Both the position numbers and the translations under genes were made by a program. From NCBI RefSeq assembly GCF_004349265.1, contig NZ_SMFL01000006.1:124001-188000 (forward strand): DNA of 64,000 nt, in the 5' to 3' direction. Of this stretch, positions 1-9,037 are shown one piece after another. The notes under the pieces are model-generated. The model saw only the letters and a program-made list of their open reading frames with translations. It searched no databases and was not told the origin of the DNA. The first letter of the stretch is position 1. Each line of letters starts with the position of its first letter. This stretch comes from Dyadobacter psychrotolerans. Lineage in GTDB: Bacteria > Bacteroidota > Bacteroidia > Cytophagales > Spirosomataceae.

Positions 1-3
1 CTT

Positions 4-1431
4 TTAAAATCCGAAATAATTTTTCGCGTTATTGTAGGAAATATCCGACACCAGTTTTCCCAGCCACGGAAGATCATTCGGTAGTTCTCCGTTTTCCACA
101 TCGTTTCCGATCAGGTTACAAAGTATTCTTCTGAAATACTCATGTCTTGGATAAGAAAGGAAACTACGAGAGTCAGTAAGCATTCCGACAAAGCGGCTCA
201 AAAGCCCCATATTGGATAATGCATTCATCTGTTTTTCCATTCCATCCTTTTGATCCAGAAACCACCAGCCTGAACCAAACTGCATTTTTCCGGCAACCGA
301 ACCATCGTTATAGTTTCCGATCATGGTAGCCAGCACTTCGTTGTCACCAGGATTCAGGTTGTACAAAATCGTTTTGGCAAGCTGATCTGTTGAATCGAGT
401 TTATTTAAAAACTTAGATAACGCCTGCGCCTGGCTATAATCACCAATCGAATCCCAGCCTGTATCCGGCCCAAGTTCGCGCAGCATTCTTGCATTGTTGT
501 TTCTTAAAGCACCCAGGTGAAACTGCTGTGTCCATGATTTTGCATGATCCATTTTAGCCAGATCATAAAGCAGGACAGATTTAAATGCAGTGCTTTGTTC
601 AGCAGAAGGAACTTCTCCCTTTAACGATGCCGCAAAAGCCTGTTTCGCAGTGCTTTCTTCAAATGAAGAATAAATATGCTCCAACCCGTGATCAGATAAC
701 TTTCCTCCCATCGAAGCAAAAAAGTCGTGACGATTTTGCAAAGCAACCAGCAGATCTTCATAAGATTCAATTTGGCTTACACCCGCCGTTTCAGCAAGTT
801 TTGCAAGATATTGCTGGAAATCAGCAGGAGAATCGATCAGCAGCATCGCTTTATCCGGACGGAAAGTCGGTAAAACTTTGATATCAAATCCGCTGTCACT
901 GATTTTTTTGTGATATTCAAGTGAATCAGTAGGGTCATCCGTTGTACAGATTACCTTCACGTTCATTTTTTTCAGCAGACTTTTTACTGTAAAATCCGGC
1001 TGCTTTAATTTGGCCGAACACTCGTCATAAATTTCGCGGGCTGTATCTTTATTTAACAGAATATCGATATCAAAGTAACGAAGCAATTCCAGATGAGTCC
1101 AGTGATACAACGGGTTACGCATTGTGTAAGGAACCGTTGCTGCCCATTGTTCAAACTTTTCCCAGTCGCCGGCGTTGCCTGTACAATATTTTTCATTGAT
1201 GCCATTGGCACGCATTGCCCGCCATTTGTAATGATCTCCGTAAAGCCAGATCTGCGTAAGGTTCTCAAACTGGCGATCCTCTGCAATCTGATCAGGGGGG
1301 AGATGGCAATGGTAATCGATGATCGGCATGTTTTTCGCGTAGTCATGATATAAGATCCGCGCCGTTTCGGATCTTAAAAGGAAGTTTTCATCTACGAAAG
1401 TTTTTTGTCCTGCGGAAACTGTTGTTGCCAT
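4..1431 (-). CDS. uxaC: Glucuronate (uronate) isomerase
   Basis: This enzyme interconverts D-glucuronate with D-fructuronate and D-galacturonate with D-tagaturonate, the first step of cytoplasmic hexuronate catabolism. The 475-residue product matches the family's usual length of about 470. It carries the amidohydrolase-type metal motif HxH (H41 and H43 in IDYHCHLPP) near the N-terminus. The reading frame is open up to 1521, but I chose the ATG at 1431 (MATTVSAGQ) because the extra 30 residues are unlike the family. It lies just downstream of uxuA on the same strand, so the two probably form an operon. The stop codon is only 4 bases from the window edge, so anything further downstream is unseen. 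Confidence 0.93.
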   Translation of the reverse strand: MATTVSAGQKTFVDENFLLRSETARILYHDYAKNMPIIDYHCHLPPDQIAEDRQFENLTQIWLYGDHYKWRAMRANGINEKYCTGNAGDWEKFEQWAATVPYTMRNPLYHWTHLELLRYFDIDILLNKDTAREIYDECSAKLKQPDFTVKSLLKKMNVKVICTTDDPTDSLEYHKKISDSGFDIKVLPTFRPDKAMLLIDSPADFQQYLAKLAETAGVSQIESYEDLLVALQNRHDFFASMGGKLSDHGLEHIYSSFEESTAKQAFAASLKGEVPSAEQSTAFKSVLLYDLAKMDHAKSWTQQFHLGALRNNNARMLRELGPDTGWDSIGDYSQAQALSKFLNKLDSTDQLAKTILYNLNPGDNEVLATMIGNYNDGSVAGKMQFGSGWWFLDQKDGMEKQMNALSNMGLLSRFVGMLTDSRSFLSYPRHEYFRRILCNLIGNDVENGELPNDLPWLGKLVSDISYNNAKNYFGF

Positions 1432-1530
1432 GCTATCGGAATATTTCTCTATATAAAATTGTTCAGTTTGATTCTTAGAAAGTTTGATTGTTTGACATGT
1501 CATTCCCACTTTTCCAAACATTCAAACTTT

Positions 1531-2724
1531 TCAAACATTCAAACTTCTTTTGATCCCCATTTCCAAACCACGCAATTCAGCAAGTCCTCTCAAACGGCCA
1601 ATGGCTGTATAACCAGGGTTTGTTCGTTTTGTTGCCGAAAGATCGTCGAGCATACGGTGTCCGTGATCCGGCCGGAAAGGCATTCTCAGATCAGTACGAC
1701 CATTTTCAATCCGTTTTTGCTGTTCTTCAACCAATGCTTTCATCACGCTGTACATATCCACATCTCCGTCCAGATGGTCGGCTTCGTAAAAACTCCCATC
1801 TGCTTCCCGGCTTGTTGCGCGCAGGTGTATGAAGTGAATTTTGCTTCCCAGACGGTTTACCATTCCTGCCAGGTCATTGTCCGGTCGAACGCCGTAAGAT
1901 CCTGTGCAAAAACAAATTCCGTTTGACTCGTTATCAAAAGCTTCTAATAAAAGCATTGCATCGTTTTCGGTACTGACTACGCGGGGAAGGCCTAAAATCG
2001 GGTAAGGAGGATCGTCCGGATGTATGGCAAGCCTGATACCCGCCTCAGCAGCCACAGGTGCAATTGCCTGAATGAACTGGTACAAATGTGTACGTAACTC
2101 CAGATCGCCCACGTTGCGGTAAGTGTCCAAAACCGTTCTGAACTCCTCAATTGTAAAACTCTCCTCTGAACCCGGCAATCCGGCTATAATATTGCGAACC
2201 AATAAGTTAACAGCATCTTCGGAAGCATCTGCAAGCCATTGTTTTGCTTTTGCTTTTTGCTCATCACTGTAATCATCCTCAGCAGCAGCTCTTTTTAAAA
2301 GGTAAAGGTCAAATGCTGCAAATTGGGTTGCATCAAACCGCAAACCGGTTGAGCCGTCCTTCATCGGAGCGTTTAAATCTGTTCTGGTCCAGTCCAGGAT
2401 GGGCATGAAATTGTAGCAAACCGTATCTATTCCGCATTTTCCCAGGTTGATCAGTGACTGCTGGTAATTTTTGATATACTGTTCAAAATCGCCGGTGCGG
2501 GTTTTAATGGCTTCATGAACCGGAACGCTTTCTACCACTGACCAGGTTAACCCTGCGTTTTCAATCAGCTCTTTTCTTTTTTGAATTTCTCCAATTTCCC
2601 AAACCACTCCGTTTGGAATATGATGCAAAGCGGTTACAATTCCGGTCGCTCCTGCCTGGCGAATATCCTGTAGGGAAACAGGATCATTCGGGCCAAACCA
2701 ACGCCATGTTTGTTCTAATGACAT
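1531..2724 (-). CDS. uxuA: Mannonate dehydratase
   Basis: The enzyme dehydrates D-mannonate to 2-keto-3-deoxygluconate after fructuronate has been reduced, so with uxaC it gives two steps of glucuronate breakdown. The 397-residue length is normal for UxuA. Family motifs visible are the N-terminal TWRWFGPND, the metal-site segments IHPDDPP and GICFCTGS, and the C-terminal [12 protein letters not shown]. It is the first gene of the pair: its stop lies 99 bases before the preferred uxaC start. The mannonate oxidoreductase (uxuB), kinase and aldolase are not in the window. The lacI-type gene 1.1 kb upstream is a possible regulator, but no matching operator is visible in front of uxuA. Confidence 0.95.
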   Translation of the reverse strand: MSLEQTWRWFGPNDPVSLQDIRQAGATGIVTALHHIPNGVVWEIGEIQKRKELIENAGLTWSVVESVPVHEAIKTRTGDFEQYIKNYQQSLINLGKCGIDTVCYNFMPILDWTRTDLNAPMKDGSTGLRFDATQFAAFDLYLLKRAAAEDDYSDEQKAKAKQWLADASEDAVNLLVRNIIAGLPGSEESFTIEEFRTVLDTYRNVGDLELRTHLYQFIQAIAPVAAEAGIRLAIHPDDPPYPILGLPRVVSTENDAMLLLEAFDNESNGICFCTGSYGVRPDNDLAGMVNRLGSKIHFIHLRATSREADGSFYEADHLDGDVDMYSVMKALVEEQQKRIENGRTDLRMPFRPDHGHRMLDDLSATKRTNPGYTAIGRLRGLAELRGLEMGIKRSLNV

Positions 2725-2910
2725 AAATATTAGGCTATTAGCGACTAGCTGCCAGCTTTTACCGCCAGACAGTCAAACGCTTAAAGCAATTTAAGGTTAT
2801 TTTTAGCTACTCCGCAAGTTAACACGGATTCGCACAAATTAGGTAAACTAAGTTTTTGATTTTTTACGAAGTTAAATGGCCATCAGCCAAGTGCTGGTGA
2901 GCTAATAGCT
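2725..2910. other. Intergenic region with self-similar AGCT-rich repeats
   Basis: The gap between the sigma factor stop and the uxuA start holds imperfect repeats built on TAGCT/CCAGC words, at about 2737-2760 and again at 2898-2922. These give weak local inverted repeats. I see no TAnnTTTG box with a good -33 element and no copy of the GGAAC/GTTCC operator found before lacI. It must contain the uxuA promoter, but I cannot point to it. Confidence 0.3.
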
Positions 2911-3522
2911 TTAAGCTACCAGCCTATGCTCCGGCACTCTTTCACGTAACACTTTCAGAGCCCGGCTCATCTGCGTTTCAACAGTTTTAACCGAAATGGC
3001 TAAACGTTCGGCGATGTCACGGTAACGAAGACCTTCTTCTCTGCTCAGCCTGAAAATGATCTGACATTGTCTTGGAAGATCATTGATACAGCCTTCTACA
3101 TGATCATAAAATTCGTTGAAAGACATTTCCTCAGCAGGCGAATAGTGATCGGCATGCGACATATTCCATTGAACTGAATCGAGAGATTCACGCTCATACT
3201 GGCGATGTACGCGTAATTTAAGATAATCCAGCGCCTGGTTTCTTACAGCTCTGTAGATGTAAGCCTGAAATGAGGTATGCACCTCGATCTGCTCACGGTT
3301 TTTCCACAACTTTACAAACACGTCCGACACAACTTCCTCCGCGATTTCCCGCGTAACCACCACCCGCATTGCATAATTGCAAAGAGCGCGATAATGATGT
3401 GTAAACAACTCACGAAAAGCATAATAATCTCCATTCGCAACAACCTTGCCAAACAAATTTTCCAAAACACTTTTCTGGGAATAAGAGGCAGGTAATGTAC
3501 TGGTAAAAGACTTCGTTTCCAT
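2911..3522 (-). CDS. ECF-type RNA polymerase sigma factor
   Basis: This 203-residue protein is an extracytoplasmic-function sigma-70 factor that would redirect RNA polymerase to a specific regulon. Region 2 is visible at about residues 40-100 (FRELFTHHYRALCNYAMRVV, then FVKLWKNREQI and IYRAVRNQALDYLK). Region 4 lies at about 145-195, with LPRQCQIIFRLSREEGL followed by the helix-turn-helix RYRDIAERLAISVKTVETQM. It fits the FecI/RpoE-like group common in Bacteroidota. Such genes are often next to a FecR-type anti-sigma factor and a SusC/SusD pair, but none is adjacent here, so its activating signal is unknown. It is divergent from the lacI-type gene. Confidence 0.92.
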   Translation of the reverse strand: METKSFTSTLPASYSQKSVLENLFGKVVANGDYYAFRELFTHHYRALCNYAMRVVVTREIAEEVVSDVFVKLWKNREQIEVHTSFQAYIYRAVRNQALDYLKLRVHRQYERESLDSVQWNMSHADHYSPAEEMSFNEFYDHVEGCINDLPRQCQIIFRLSREEGLRYRDIAERLAISVKTVETQMSRALKVLRERVPEHRLVA

Positions 3523-3668
3523 TAAGGATTATTATAGGTTAATTGAAAAATTCCTGGATATGCTGTGGTGTTGATCCCTTCCTTTTTCGGAATAGTAAGT
3601 CTAGTTTATGCATTGACTCGTTGATATGCAAAAATAATTCTTGAAAAAATCAATATATTTACGCAACC

Positions 3669-3710
3669 GTTCCCGGAACCGTTCCCGTTTTGTACTTTTT
3701 TCCCGGAACC
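3669..3710. promoter_or_regulatory. Putative LacI-family operator array (overlapping GTTCC/GGAAC palindromes)
   Basis: The segment 3669-3686 reads GTTCCCGGAACCGTTCCC. It contains two overlapping odd-centred palindromes, GTTCC-C-GGAAC (3669-3679) and GGAAC-C-GTTCC (3675-3685). A second copy of TCCCGGAACC (3701-3710) starts exactly 30 bases after the first (3671-3680), about three helical turns. This geometry suits cooperative binding of a dimeric LacI-type repressor to one face of DNA. The array lies about 95 bases before the lacI start and 150 bases from the divergent sigma factor gene, so autoregulation or control of both is possible. The binding protein is inferred, not shown. Confidence 0.5.
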
Positions 3711-3802
3711 CAGTGCAATTTTGTATTTTTACGCACAAGTGCCTCTTTGGTGTATTTGCCGGAAAAAATATTAAAATTGCACTATTCTGATAAACCCCTG
3801 AC

Positions 3803-4840
3803 ATGAGAAAAGCATCCGTTACAATTAAGGAAATTGCACGACTTTTAGAGATATCCAAATCAACGGTATCAAGAGCACTTCGTGATAGCAGCGAAATAAG
3901 TGAAGACACCAAAAAGAAGGTTTTGGATCTGGCAGAATCATTACATTACGCGCCAAACCCTATTGCGCTGAGCCTGCTTAAAAACAGGACCCAGACAATC
4001 GGAGTAATCGTTCCGGAAATCGCGAACCGTTTTTATTCTTCGGCGATCGGAGGCGTGGAAGATATTGCTTACAGCAGGGGATACCACACAATGATTTACC
4101 AGAGCCACGAGTCGCTCGAAAGGGAACTATCCGCATGCAGGCATATTTCCCTAAGGCGGGTGGACGGACTCGTTGTTGCCATTTCTGCCCATTCCGAAAA
4201 CATAGATCATTTTATTGAATTACAGGAACAGGGCATTCCGGTTGTGTTATTCGACAGGGTGACTGACGCTTTACAGACCCATAAAGTTCGTGTAGACGAC
4301 TACAAGGGTGCTTTTGAAGCTACTGAACATTTAATATTACAGGGTTGTGAAAGAATAGCGCATATTGCAGGACCCAAGCAGGTTTCTGTCAGTACAAACA
4401 GAATTGAAGGATATCGCGAAGCACTTAGAAAATACAATATCCCGTTCCGGGATGAATGGGTTTTACATAGCCCCATTACACAGGCAGGCGGCACAGAAAG
4501 GACTTATCAACTCATGGCCCTTCGGAACCGGCCCGATGCAATTTTCGGAGCCAGCGACCGGATTACCATGGGTATTCACTGGGCGCTGAGGCAGCTCGGA
4601 TACAAAATGCCGGAAGAGATTGCAGTAATCGGATTCTGCGACCTGGCAATGTCTTCACTACTCGATCCGCCAATCAGCTCGGTTACGCAGCCCGCTTTTG
4701 AAATGGGCCAGCAGGCGACTTCTTTACTCCTTGACCTGATTGAAAGCAAAAATACCCCGGCCAGTTATGAGACCAGGGTATTGCCGTCAAATCTTGTAAT
4801 ACAGAAATCTTCGTTGAAAGCGACTGTACCGGTTAATTAG
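3803..4840 (+). CDS. LacI/GalR-family transcriptional regulator
   Basis: A 345-residue regulator with the standard layout. The N-terminal helix-turn-helix and hinge are at about residues 5-58 (VTIKEIARLLEISKSTVSRAL, then APNPIALSL). A periplasmic-binding-protein-like sensor domain follows from TIGVIVPEIANRFYSSAIGG to the C-terminus, with the typical GASDRITMGIHWALRQLG and VIGFCDLAMSSLLDPPISSV segments. It probably binds a sugar or sugar acid in the cytoplasm. Proximity to uxuA-uxaC suggests hexuronate control, but this is inference and the ligand cannot be read from sequence. It is monocistronic, with a phased operator-like array upstream that may autoregulate it. Confidence 0.93.
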   Translation: MRKASVTIKEIARLLEISKSTVSRALRDSSEISEDTKKKVLDLAESLHYAPNPIALSLLKNRTQTIGVIVPEIANRFYSSAIGGVEDIAYSRGYHTMIYQSHESLERELSACRHISLRRVDGLVVAISAHSENIDHFIELQEQGIPVVLFDRVTDALQTHKVRVDDYKGAFEATEHLILQGCERIAHIAGPKQVSVSTNRIEGYREALRKYNIPFRDEWVLHSPITQAGGTERTYQLMALRNRPDAIFGASDRITMGIHWALRQLGYKMPEEIAVIGFCDLAMSSLLDPPISSVTQPAFEMGQQATSLLLDLIESKNTPASYETRVLPSNLVIQKSSLKATVPVN

Positions 4841-5006
4841 TAAGTTTACAGTTAACAGACTGAATAACCGGAGATCTTCGCTAAAAGAAACTTTACCGCT
4901 TAAATAAGTTTACAGTTTTAAGTTCATAGTTAACAGACTCAATAGTCTGTCTGCCCGAAATCAGATCCGGCCACTTTAAACTGTTTGCTGTTTACTAAAA
5001 ACTTAA
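4841..5006. repeat. Short direct and inverted GTTTACAG/AACAGACT repeats
   Basis: Downstream of lacI, TAAGTTTACAGTT occurs at 4841-4853 and 4905-4917, and AGTTAACAGACT at 4850-4861 and 4928-4939. A related inverted version (AAACTGTTTGCTGTTTAC) follows at about 4978-4995. ACAGACT-CAAT-AGTCTGT (4933-4950) can form a 7-bp hairpin and may serve as the lacI terminator, although no T-run follows. It looks like a low-complexity intergenic repeat between convergent genes. Confidence 0.5.
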
Positions 5007-5020
5007 TCACCCGCTAATCG

Positions 5021-6301
5021 TCAGCCGGTGATCGATTTTAGCTTTCTTTCAAATTCAGACAAAATCCGTTCTTTCATCGAAACTTTACGTTTTTGGATGT
5101 TGATACGGCCCATTGCCTGTTTGTCGATTTCAGGATCGCCTGTTGCGGTTCTGTCGAACTCGATGATCGCAAATTCGAGATCACTTTTTTCGCGTTTGGC
5201 AAGCCATTCAAGCTCTCTGTATTTTGTTCTCAACTGCTCTTCCTGACTTTTCATTTCAAAAGCCGGATACTTGCGGCTGATCACGCGGGCCAGGTAGCTA
5301 AGTTCAAATATTTTATCACAAACCATTCTAAAGCGCTCCGACAGTTCTTTGTCAGCCATTTTGAATGGAATTTTAATTTCTTTCCATTTGCTAAGCAGCA
5401 CTTTTGCTTCCTGCGATGCTTCTACAATATCCGGGCTGCGTAAAAGCTGCTCTGCGGTGGCCAGAAGTTTCTGCTGTTCCAGGATACGCGGGTCAACACG
5501 TACTTTGGGTTCAATTCCTTTGGCAAGATTGTATTTGTCATAAAACAATTTAAGGAAGTGCCTGTAAGCTTTGTTAACCTTAAAGAAACGCTTTGGCGGA
5601 ACTTCACCCACATTGTTCCAGGCATTACGTACATCTCTCGCTTTTGAATAAGCATCATCCAGATCACGCGAATAGCTAAGTGTTTTCGTGATTTTAATCA
5701 GGCGTTCATACTCGTCGATACGTTCCTGATTAATGCGGTTCTGCTCGTCGAAATAATCGCGGCGTCTTTGGAAGAAGCTATCCAGAATGTTTTGAAATGT
5801 TGTTTCCACCTCATCCTGAAACTCTTTTTCAACAGGGCCTGTCCTGATCCATTTTGCTTTAATCTCCTGAATCTGATCCGTTGCGGCTGCATAATCTTCA
5901 ATTGCTGCTGCTTCGGTTACGTCTTCAATCAGTGCGCGTTTGATCTCAAGATTTTTTAACTGATTTACCTCAATCAATCCTCTGAGATACTCCTCTTTTT
6001 CTTCCAGCCTTTTTAATAGCGGAACAAAATCGCCCAACGCATCGAAGCTTTTCAGCTTCCTTTGCAATTGAATCAATTTTGTCAGATAGGAACCTTTATT
6101 GAGTGCTTCGTCGATTTCGCTTTCCAGTTGCTCCACTTTATTGAGCACAATAACGAATCGATTTTTGAAATAATCAATGGCTTCCTGCTCTGTCCTTTTT
6201 ACTTCTCCAATTTGCCGGTCCGGGTGTTCGAGATACCCCTTTAAAAATACTTTGCTGTCTTTGACATAGCCGTATTCATCATTCAATGTGGCATTTTCCA
6301 T
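5021..6301 (-). CDS. DUF349 domain-containing protein
   Basis: This 426-residue, highly charged, largely alpha-helical protein has no signal peptide and no membrane segments, so it should be cytoplasmic. At least three DUF349-type helical repeats can be seen. Their cores are EIKAKWIRTGPVEKEFQDEV (about residue 145), ARDVRNAWNNVGEVPPKRFF (about 220) and LLSKWKEIKIPFKMADKELS (about 305). Each has the W-x5-P-type signature of the family. Bacteroidota commonly carry one such long copy. The molecular function is not established. It is divergent from ettA with a 70-base gap, so the two promoters share a short region. Confidence 0.88.
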   Translation of the reverse strand: MENATLNDEYGYVKDSKVFLKGYLEHPDRQIGEVKRTEQEAIDYFKNRFVIVLNKVEQLESEIDEALNKGSYLTKLIQLQRKLKSFDALGDFVPLLKRLEEKEEYLRGLIEVNQLKNLEIKRALIEDVTEAAAIEDYAAATDQIQEIKAKWIRTGPVEKEFQDEVETTFQNILDSFFQRRRDYFDEQNRINQERIDEYERLIKITKTLSYSRDLDDAYSKARDVRNAWNNVGEVPPKRFFKVNKAYRHFLKLFYDKYNLAKGIEPKVRVDPRILEQQKLLATAEQLLRSPDIVEASQEAKVLLSKWKEIKIPFKMADKELSERFRMVCDKIFELSYLARVISRKYPAFEMKSQEEQLRTKYRELEWLAKREKSDLEFAIIEFDRTATGDPEIDKQAMGRINIQKRKVSMKERILSEFERKLKSITG

Positions 6302-6371
6302 TCTTTCAAATTTTTTTATCTGCTAAGTGTAGGGATATAACGATATTTGTTACGCACAAATTAACTAAAAA

Positions 6372-8039
6372 ATGAGTAACGAAACCATTATTTTCTCAAT
6401 GTCGGGGGTTAACAAAATCATTCCTCCAAACCGGCATATCATCAAGAACATTTATTTATCCTTTTTTTATGGTGCTAAAATTGGGGTTTTAGGACTAAAT
6501 GGATCGGGGAAATCTACTCTGTTACGCGTTATAGCGGGTATTGACAAAGATATTCAGGGAGATGTCGTTTTTTCTCCGGGGTACTCTGTGGGCATGCTGG
6601 AACAGGAACCAAAGCTGGATCCTGCCAAGACCGTTCGCGAAGTTGTGGAAGAGGGCGTACAGGAAATCGTAAACCTTTTAAAGGAATTTGACCAGATTAA
6701 CGAAGCCTTCGGAGAGGAAGACGCCGACTTCGATAAATTGCTCGAACGTCAGGGAGAAGTGCAGGAAAAACTGGACGCAACCGACGCCTGGAATCTGGAT
6801 AACCGCCTTGAAGTAGCCATGGACGCATTAAGGTGCCCGCCATCCGACGCACTTGTATCGACATTGTCCGGTGGTGAAAAACGCCGTGTTGCACTATGCC
6901 GGCTTCTGCTTCGCCAGCCCGATGTACTGCTGCTCGATGAACCTACCAACCATTTGGATGCGGAGTCTGTACTTTGGCTTGAAGAACATTTAAGACAATA
7001 TAAAGGAACTGTGATTGCCGTAACCCACGACAGGTATTTCCTGGACAACGTAGCAGGCTGGATCCTTGAACTCGACCGCGGCGAAGGTATTCCATGGAAA
7101 GGGAATTACACTTCCTGGCTGGAACAGAAACAGGAACGTTTGAGAAAAGAAGAAAAAACGGAATCCAAACGTCAGAAAACTTTGCAGCGTGAGTTGGAAT
7201 GGGTTCGTATGGGCGCAGTGGGCCGTCAGGCAAAATCGAAAGCACGTCTCGGCGCTTATGAAAGATTACTGGGAGAAGAAGGCAGGGAGAAAGAAGAGAA
7301 ACTGGAAATTTTCATCCCGGCCGGTCCACGTTTGGGAAACAAAGTTATTGAGGCACATGGCGTTTCCATGGGCTTCGGTGACAGGCTACTTTACGAGAAC
7401 CTGAATTTCGCTTTACCGCCAAACGGAATTGTTGGAATTATCGGACCAAACGGTGCCGGTAAAACCACGCTTTTCAAACTCATAACCGGACAGATAAAAC
7501 CATTAAGTGGTCATTTTGATGTTGGTGATACCGTTCAATGGGCATACGTAGATCAGGAACATGATAATTTGGATCCGGCGAAAAGTGTATACCAAAGCAT
7601 TGCAGATGGTAACGACTGGATTATGATCGGAGGCAAACAATCCAACGCCCGTGCTTATGTAAGTCGTTTTAACTTCGGCGGCGGTGATCAGGAAAAAAAG
7701 GTAGGGACACTTTCGGGAGGAGAAAGAAACCGCGTGCATTTGGCGATGACACTAAAAGAAGGCGGAAATCTGCTGCTGCTCGATGAACCAACCAATGATC
7801 TTGATATCAATACATTAAGGGCTTTGGAAGAAGGCTTGGAAAACTTTGCAGGATGCGCCGTAATCATCAGTCACGACCGCTGGTTTCTGGACCGTGTTGC
7901 AACGCACATCCTGGCCTTCGAAGGCGATTCACAGGTTTACTGGTTTGAAGGAAATTTCTCCGAATACGAAGAAAACCGGAAGAAAAGATTGGGTGGAGAC
8001 GCTACGCCTAAGCGGATTAAGTATAAGAAGCTGGTTTAG
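6372..8039 (+). CDS. ettA: ABC-F protein, energy-dependent translational throttle EttA
   Basis: EttA is a soluble ABC-F ATPase that binds the ribosomal E site and tunes the first elongation step to the cell's ATP/ADP state. The 555 residues match the family length closely. Two ABC cassettes are present. The first has Walker A GLNGSGKST (about residue 41), signature LSGGEKRR and Walker B LLLDEPTNHLD. The second has GPNGAGKTT (about 360), LSGGERNR and LLLDEPTNDLD. The inter-domain linker is helical and charged, and there are no membrane segments. The C-terminal GGDATPKRIKYKKL is typical of EttA rather than Uup. It is monocistronic, followed by a repeat-rich region. Confidence 0.95.
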   Translation: MSNETIIFSMSGVNKIIPPNRHIIKNIYLSFFYGAKIGVLGLNGSGKSTLLRVIAGIDKDIQGDVVFSPGYSVGMLEQEPKLDPAKTVREVVEEGVQEIVNLLKEFDQINEAFGEEDADFDKLLERQGEVQEKLDATDAWNLDNRLEVAMDALRCPPSDALVSTLSGGEKRRVALCRLLLRQPDVLLLDEPTNHLDAESVLWLEEHLRQYKGTVIAVTHDRYFLDNVAGWILELDRGEGIPWKGNYTSWLEQKQERLRKEEKTESKRQKTLQRELEWVRMGAVGRQAKSKARLGAYERLLGEEGREKEEKLEIFIPAGPRLGNKVIEAHGVSMGFGDRLLYENLNFALPPNGIVGIIGPNGAGKTTLFKLITGQIKPLSGHFDVGDTVQWAYVDQEHDNLDPAKSVYQSIADGNDWIMIGGKQSNARAYVSRFNFGGGDQEKKVGTLSGGERNRVHLAMTLKEGGNLLLLDEPTNDLDINTLRALEEGLENFAGCAVIISHDRWFLDRVATHILAFEGDSQVYWFEGNFSEYEENRKKRLGGDATPKRIKYKKLV

Positions 8040-8125
8040 GGATTTTTGAAGTATAAAATGGCGCTTGAAATGCTTTCTGGTAAGGAGGCGTTTTGAGCGC
8101 TGTTCGTTTGCATACCCAAGTTTGG

Positions 8126-8143
8126 CGTAGTGTGCAGACTACG
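8126..8143. repeat. Small hairpin CGTAGT-N6-ACTACG
   Basis: CGTAGT (8126-8131) pairs with ACTACG (8138-8143) around the hexanucleotide GTGCAG. It lies about 90 bases after the ettA stop and just before the REP-like cluster. There is no T-run, so it is more likely part of the repeat family or an mRNA 3' end stabiliser than an intrinsic terminator. Confidence 0.45.
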
Positions 8144-8190
8144 TCCAAGTGTCATCGGTCTCTGACCAACTTGAGAAAAAGATGTTTTAT

Positions 8191-8358
8191 CTATTCCTTT
8201 CAAAAATGACTATCATAAATCGCGGTGCTCTGCACCTTCCTATTCCTTTCAAAATCATTCTACAAATATTGCGGCGCACAGCGCCTTGACATTATGTGCA
8301 GAGCACCGAAATATTGTAGAAAAAAAATCAAAACACCGAACCTGAGGTGCAGTGCACC
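8191..8358. repeat. REP-like repeat cluster with GGYGC-N3-GCRCC hairpins
   Basis: Two direct units of 46 bases (8191-8236 and 8240-8285) both begin CTATTCCTTTCAAAA and end in a perfect 5-bp hairpin, GGTGC-TCT-GCACC and GGCGC-ACA-GCGCC. A third, inverted partial unit follows: GTGC-AGA-GCAC at 8296-8306 plus CGAAATATTGTAGAA, the near reverse complement of the second unit's TTCTACAAATATTGCG. A fourth hairpin, GGTGC-AGT-GCACC, is at 8346-8358. The head-to-head arrangement resembles a BIME (paired REP elements). It fills most of the 536-base gap between ettA and the next gene; I see no coding potential in the rest. Confidence 0.7.
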
Positions 8359-8575
8359 CTAATAACGCAAGTTGAGCGTCTAGCGATTACCCAAAATATA
8401 GACTGCGAACCAATAAATATGTTCCTTCAATCCAACCATTTACATTTAAAATGGTTCCTACGTTGGCACGCCCAACCTTAACAAGAATCGCCGTTTACAT
8501 TCGTAAATCTCATCTAAAAGCTGTTGTGGTAGAGGTTACTTTTAACATTGAATTTTAAAATAAACCATCCCAATT

Positions 8576-9037
8576 ATGACCTCAAAATCTAACCGTTTAT
8601 TTGTTATGTCCGTACTCTTACAAATGATGCTCATTAGCTGTAAAGAGAAGCAAAATCCTGCTGAAGATTATTTGGCGATTTGGAAATGTCAACAGGAAAA
8701 TAACTATGATGAAGCAGCCACCCGTAAGAGTATTATTGGAACTTGGGGATGGAAATACTCCGCTGGTAGTCATGTCTCATCTACACCTTCAAAGAACACA
8801 GAATCATCGAAAAATCTTAGAATCAAGTTTAACGAAGATGGTTCCGGAACGATCATGGCAAAAGATACAAACGGAACCTTTACCTGGACGATTGAATTAA
8901 AAGACAATAACCTTTATGGGTTCCAAACCATGCCCTTTATTTCTCAGGTATCTGGTCGCCTACTGTTTTGTGACAATTTGATGATGTGTAATGGCAGTTA
9001 TGTTGACGGCCCGGATAACATTTTCAAAAAGGAATAA
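8576..9037 (+). CDS. Putative lipocalin-like lipoprotein, unknown function
   Basis: A 153-residue protein with an N-terminal signal segment (residues about 8-22) ending in LISC, a plausible lipobox, so it should be lipid-anchored after export. The mature part has IIGTWGWKYSAG followed by alternating beta-strand patterns (LRIKFNEDGSGTIMA, FTWTIELKDNNLYG). This is the pattern of small lipocalin-like proteins in Bacteroidota, where an early GxW marks the barrel start. Two further cysteines (FCDNLMMC) could form a disulfide. I do not recognise a specific family. It stands alone after the REP-like region, and a recent insertion is possible but unproven. Confidence 0.65.
   Translation: MTSKSNRLFVMSVLLQMMLISCKEKQNPAEDYLAIWKCQQENNYDEAATRKSIIGTWGWKYSAGSHVSSTPSKNTESSKNLRIKFNEDGSGTIMAKDTNGTFTWTIELKDNNLYGFQTMPFISQVSGRLLFCDNLMMCNGSYVDGPDNIFKKE

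Noticed and set aside
1405..1926. 173-codon plus-strand frame over uxaC/uxuA
   Set aside because: Antisense shadow of two well-supported enzymes; Cys/His-rich composition is typical of reverse-strand reading.
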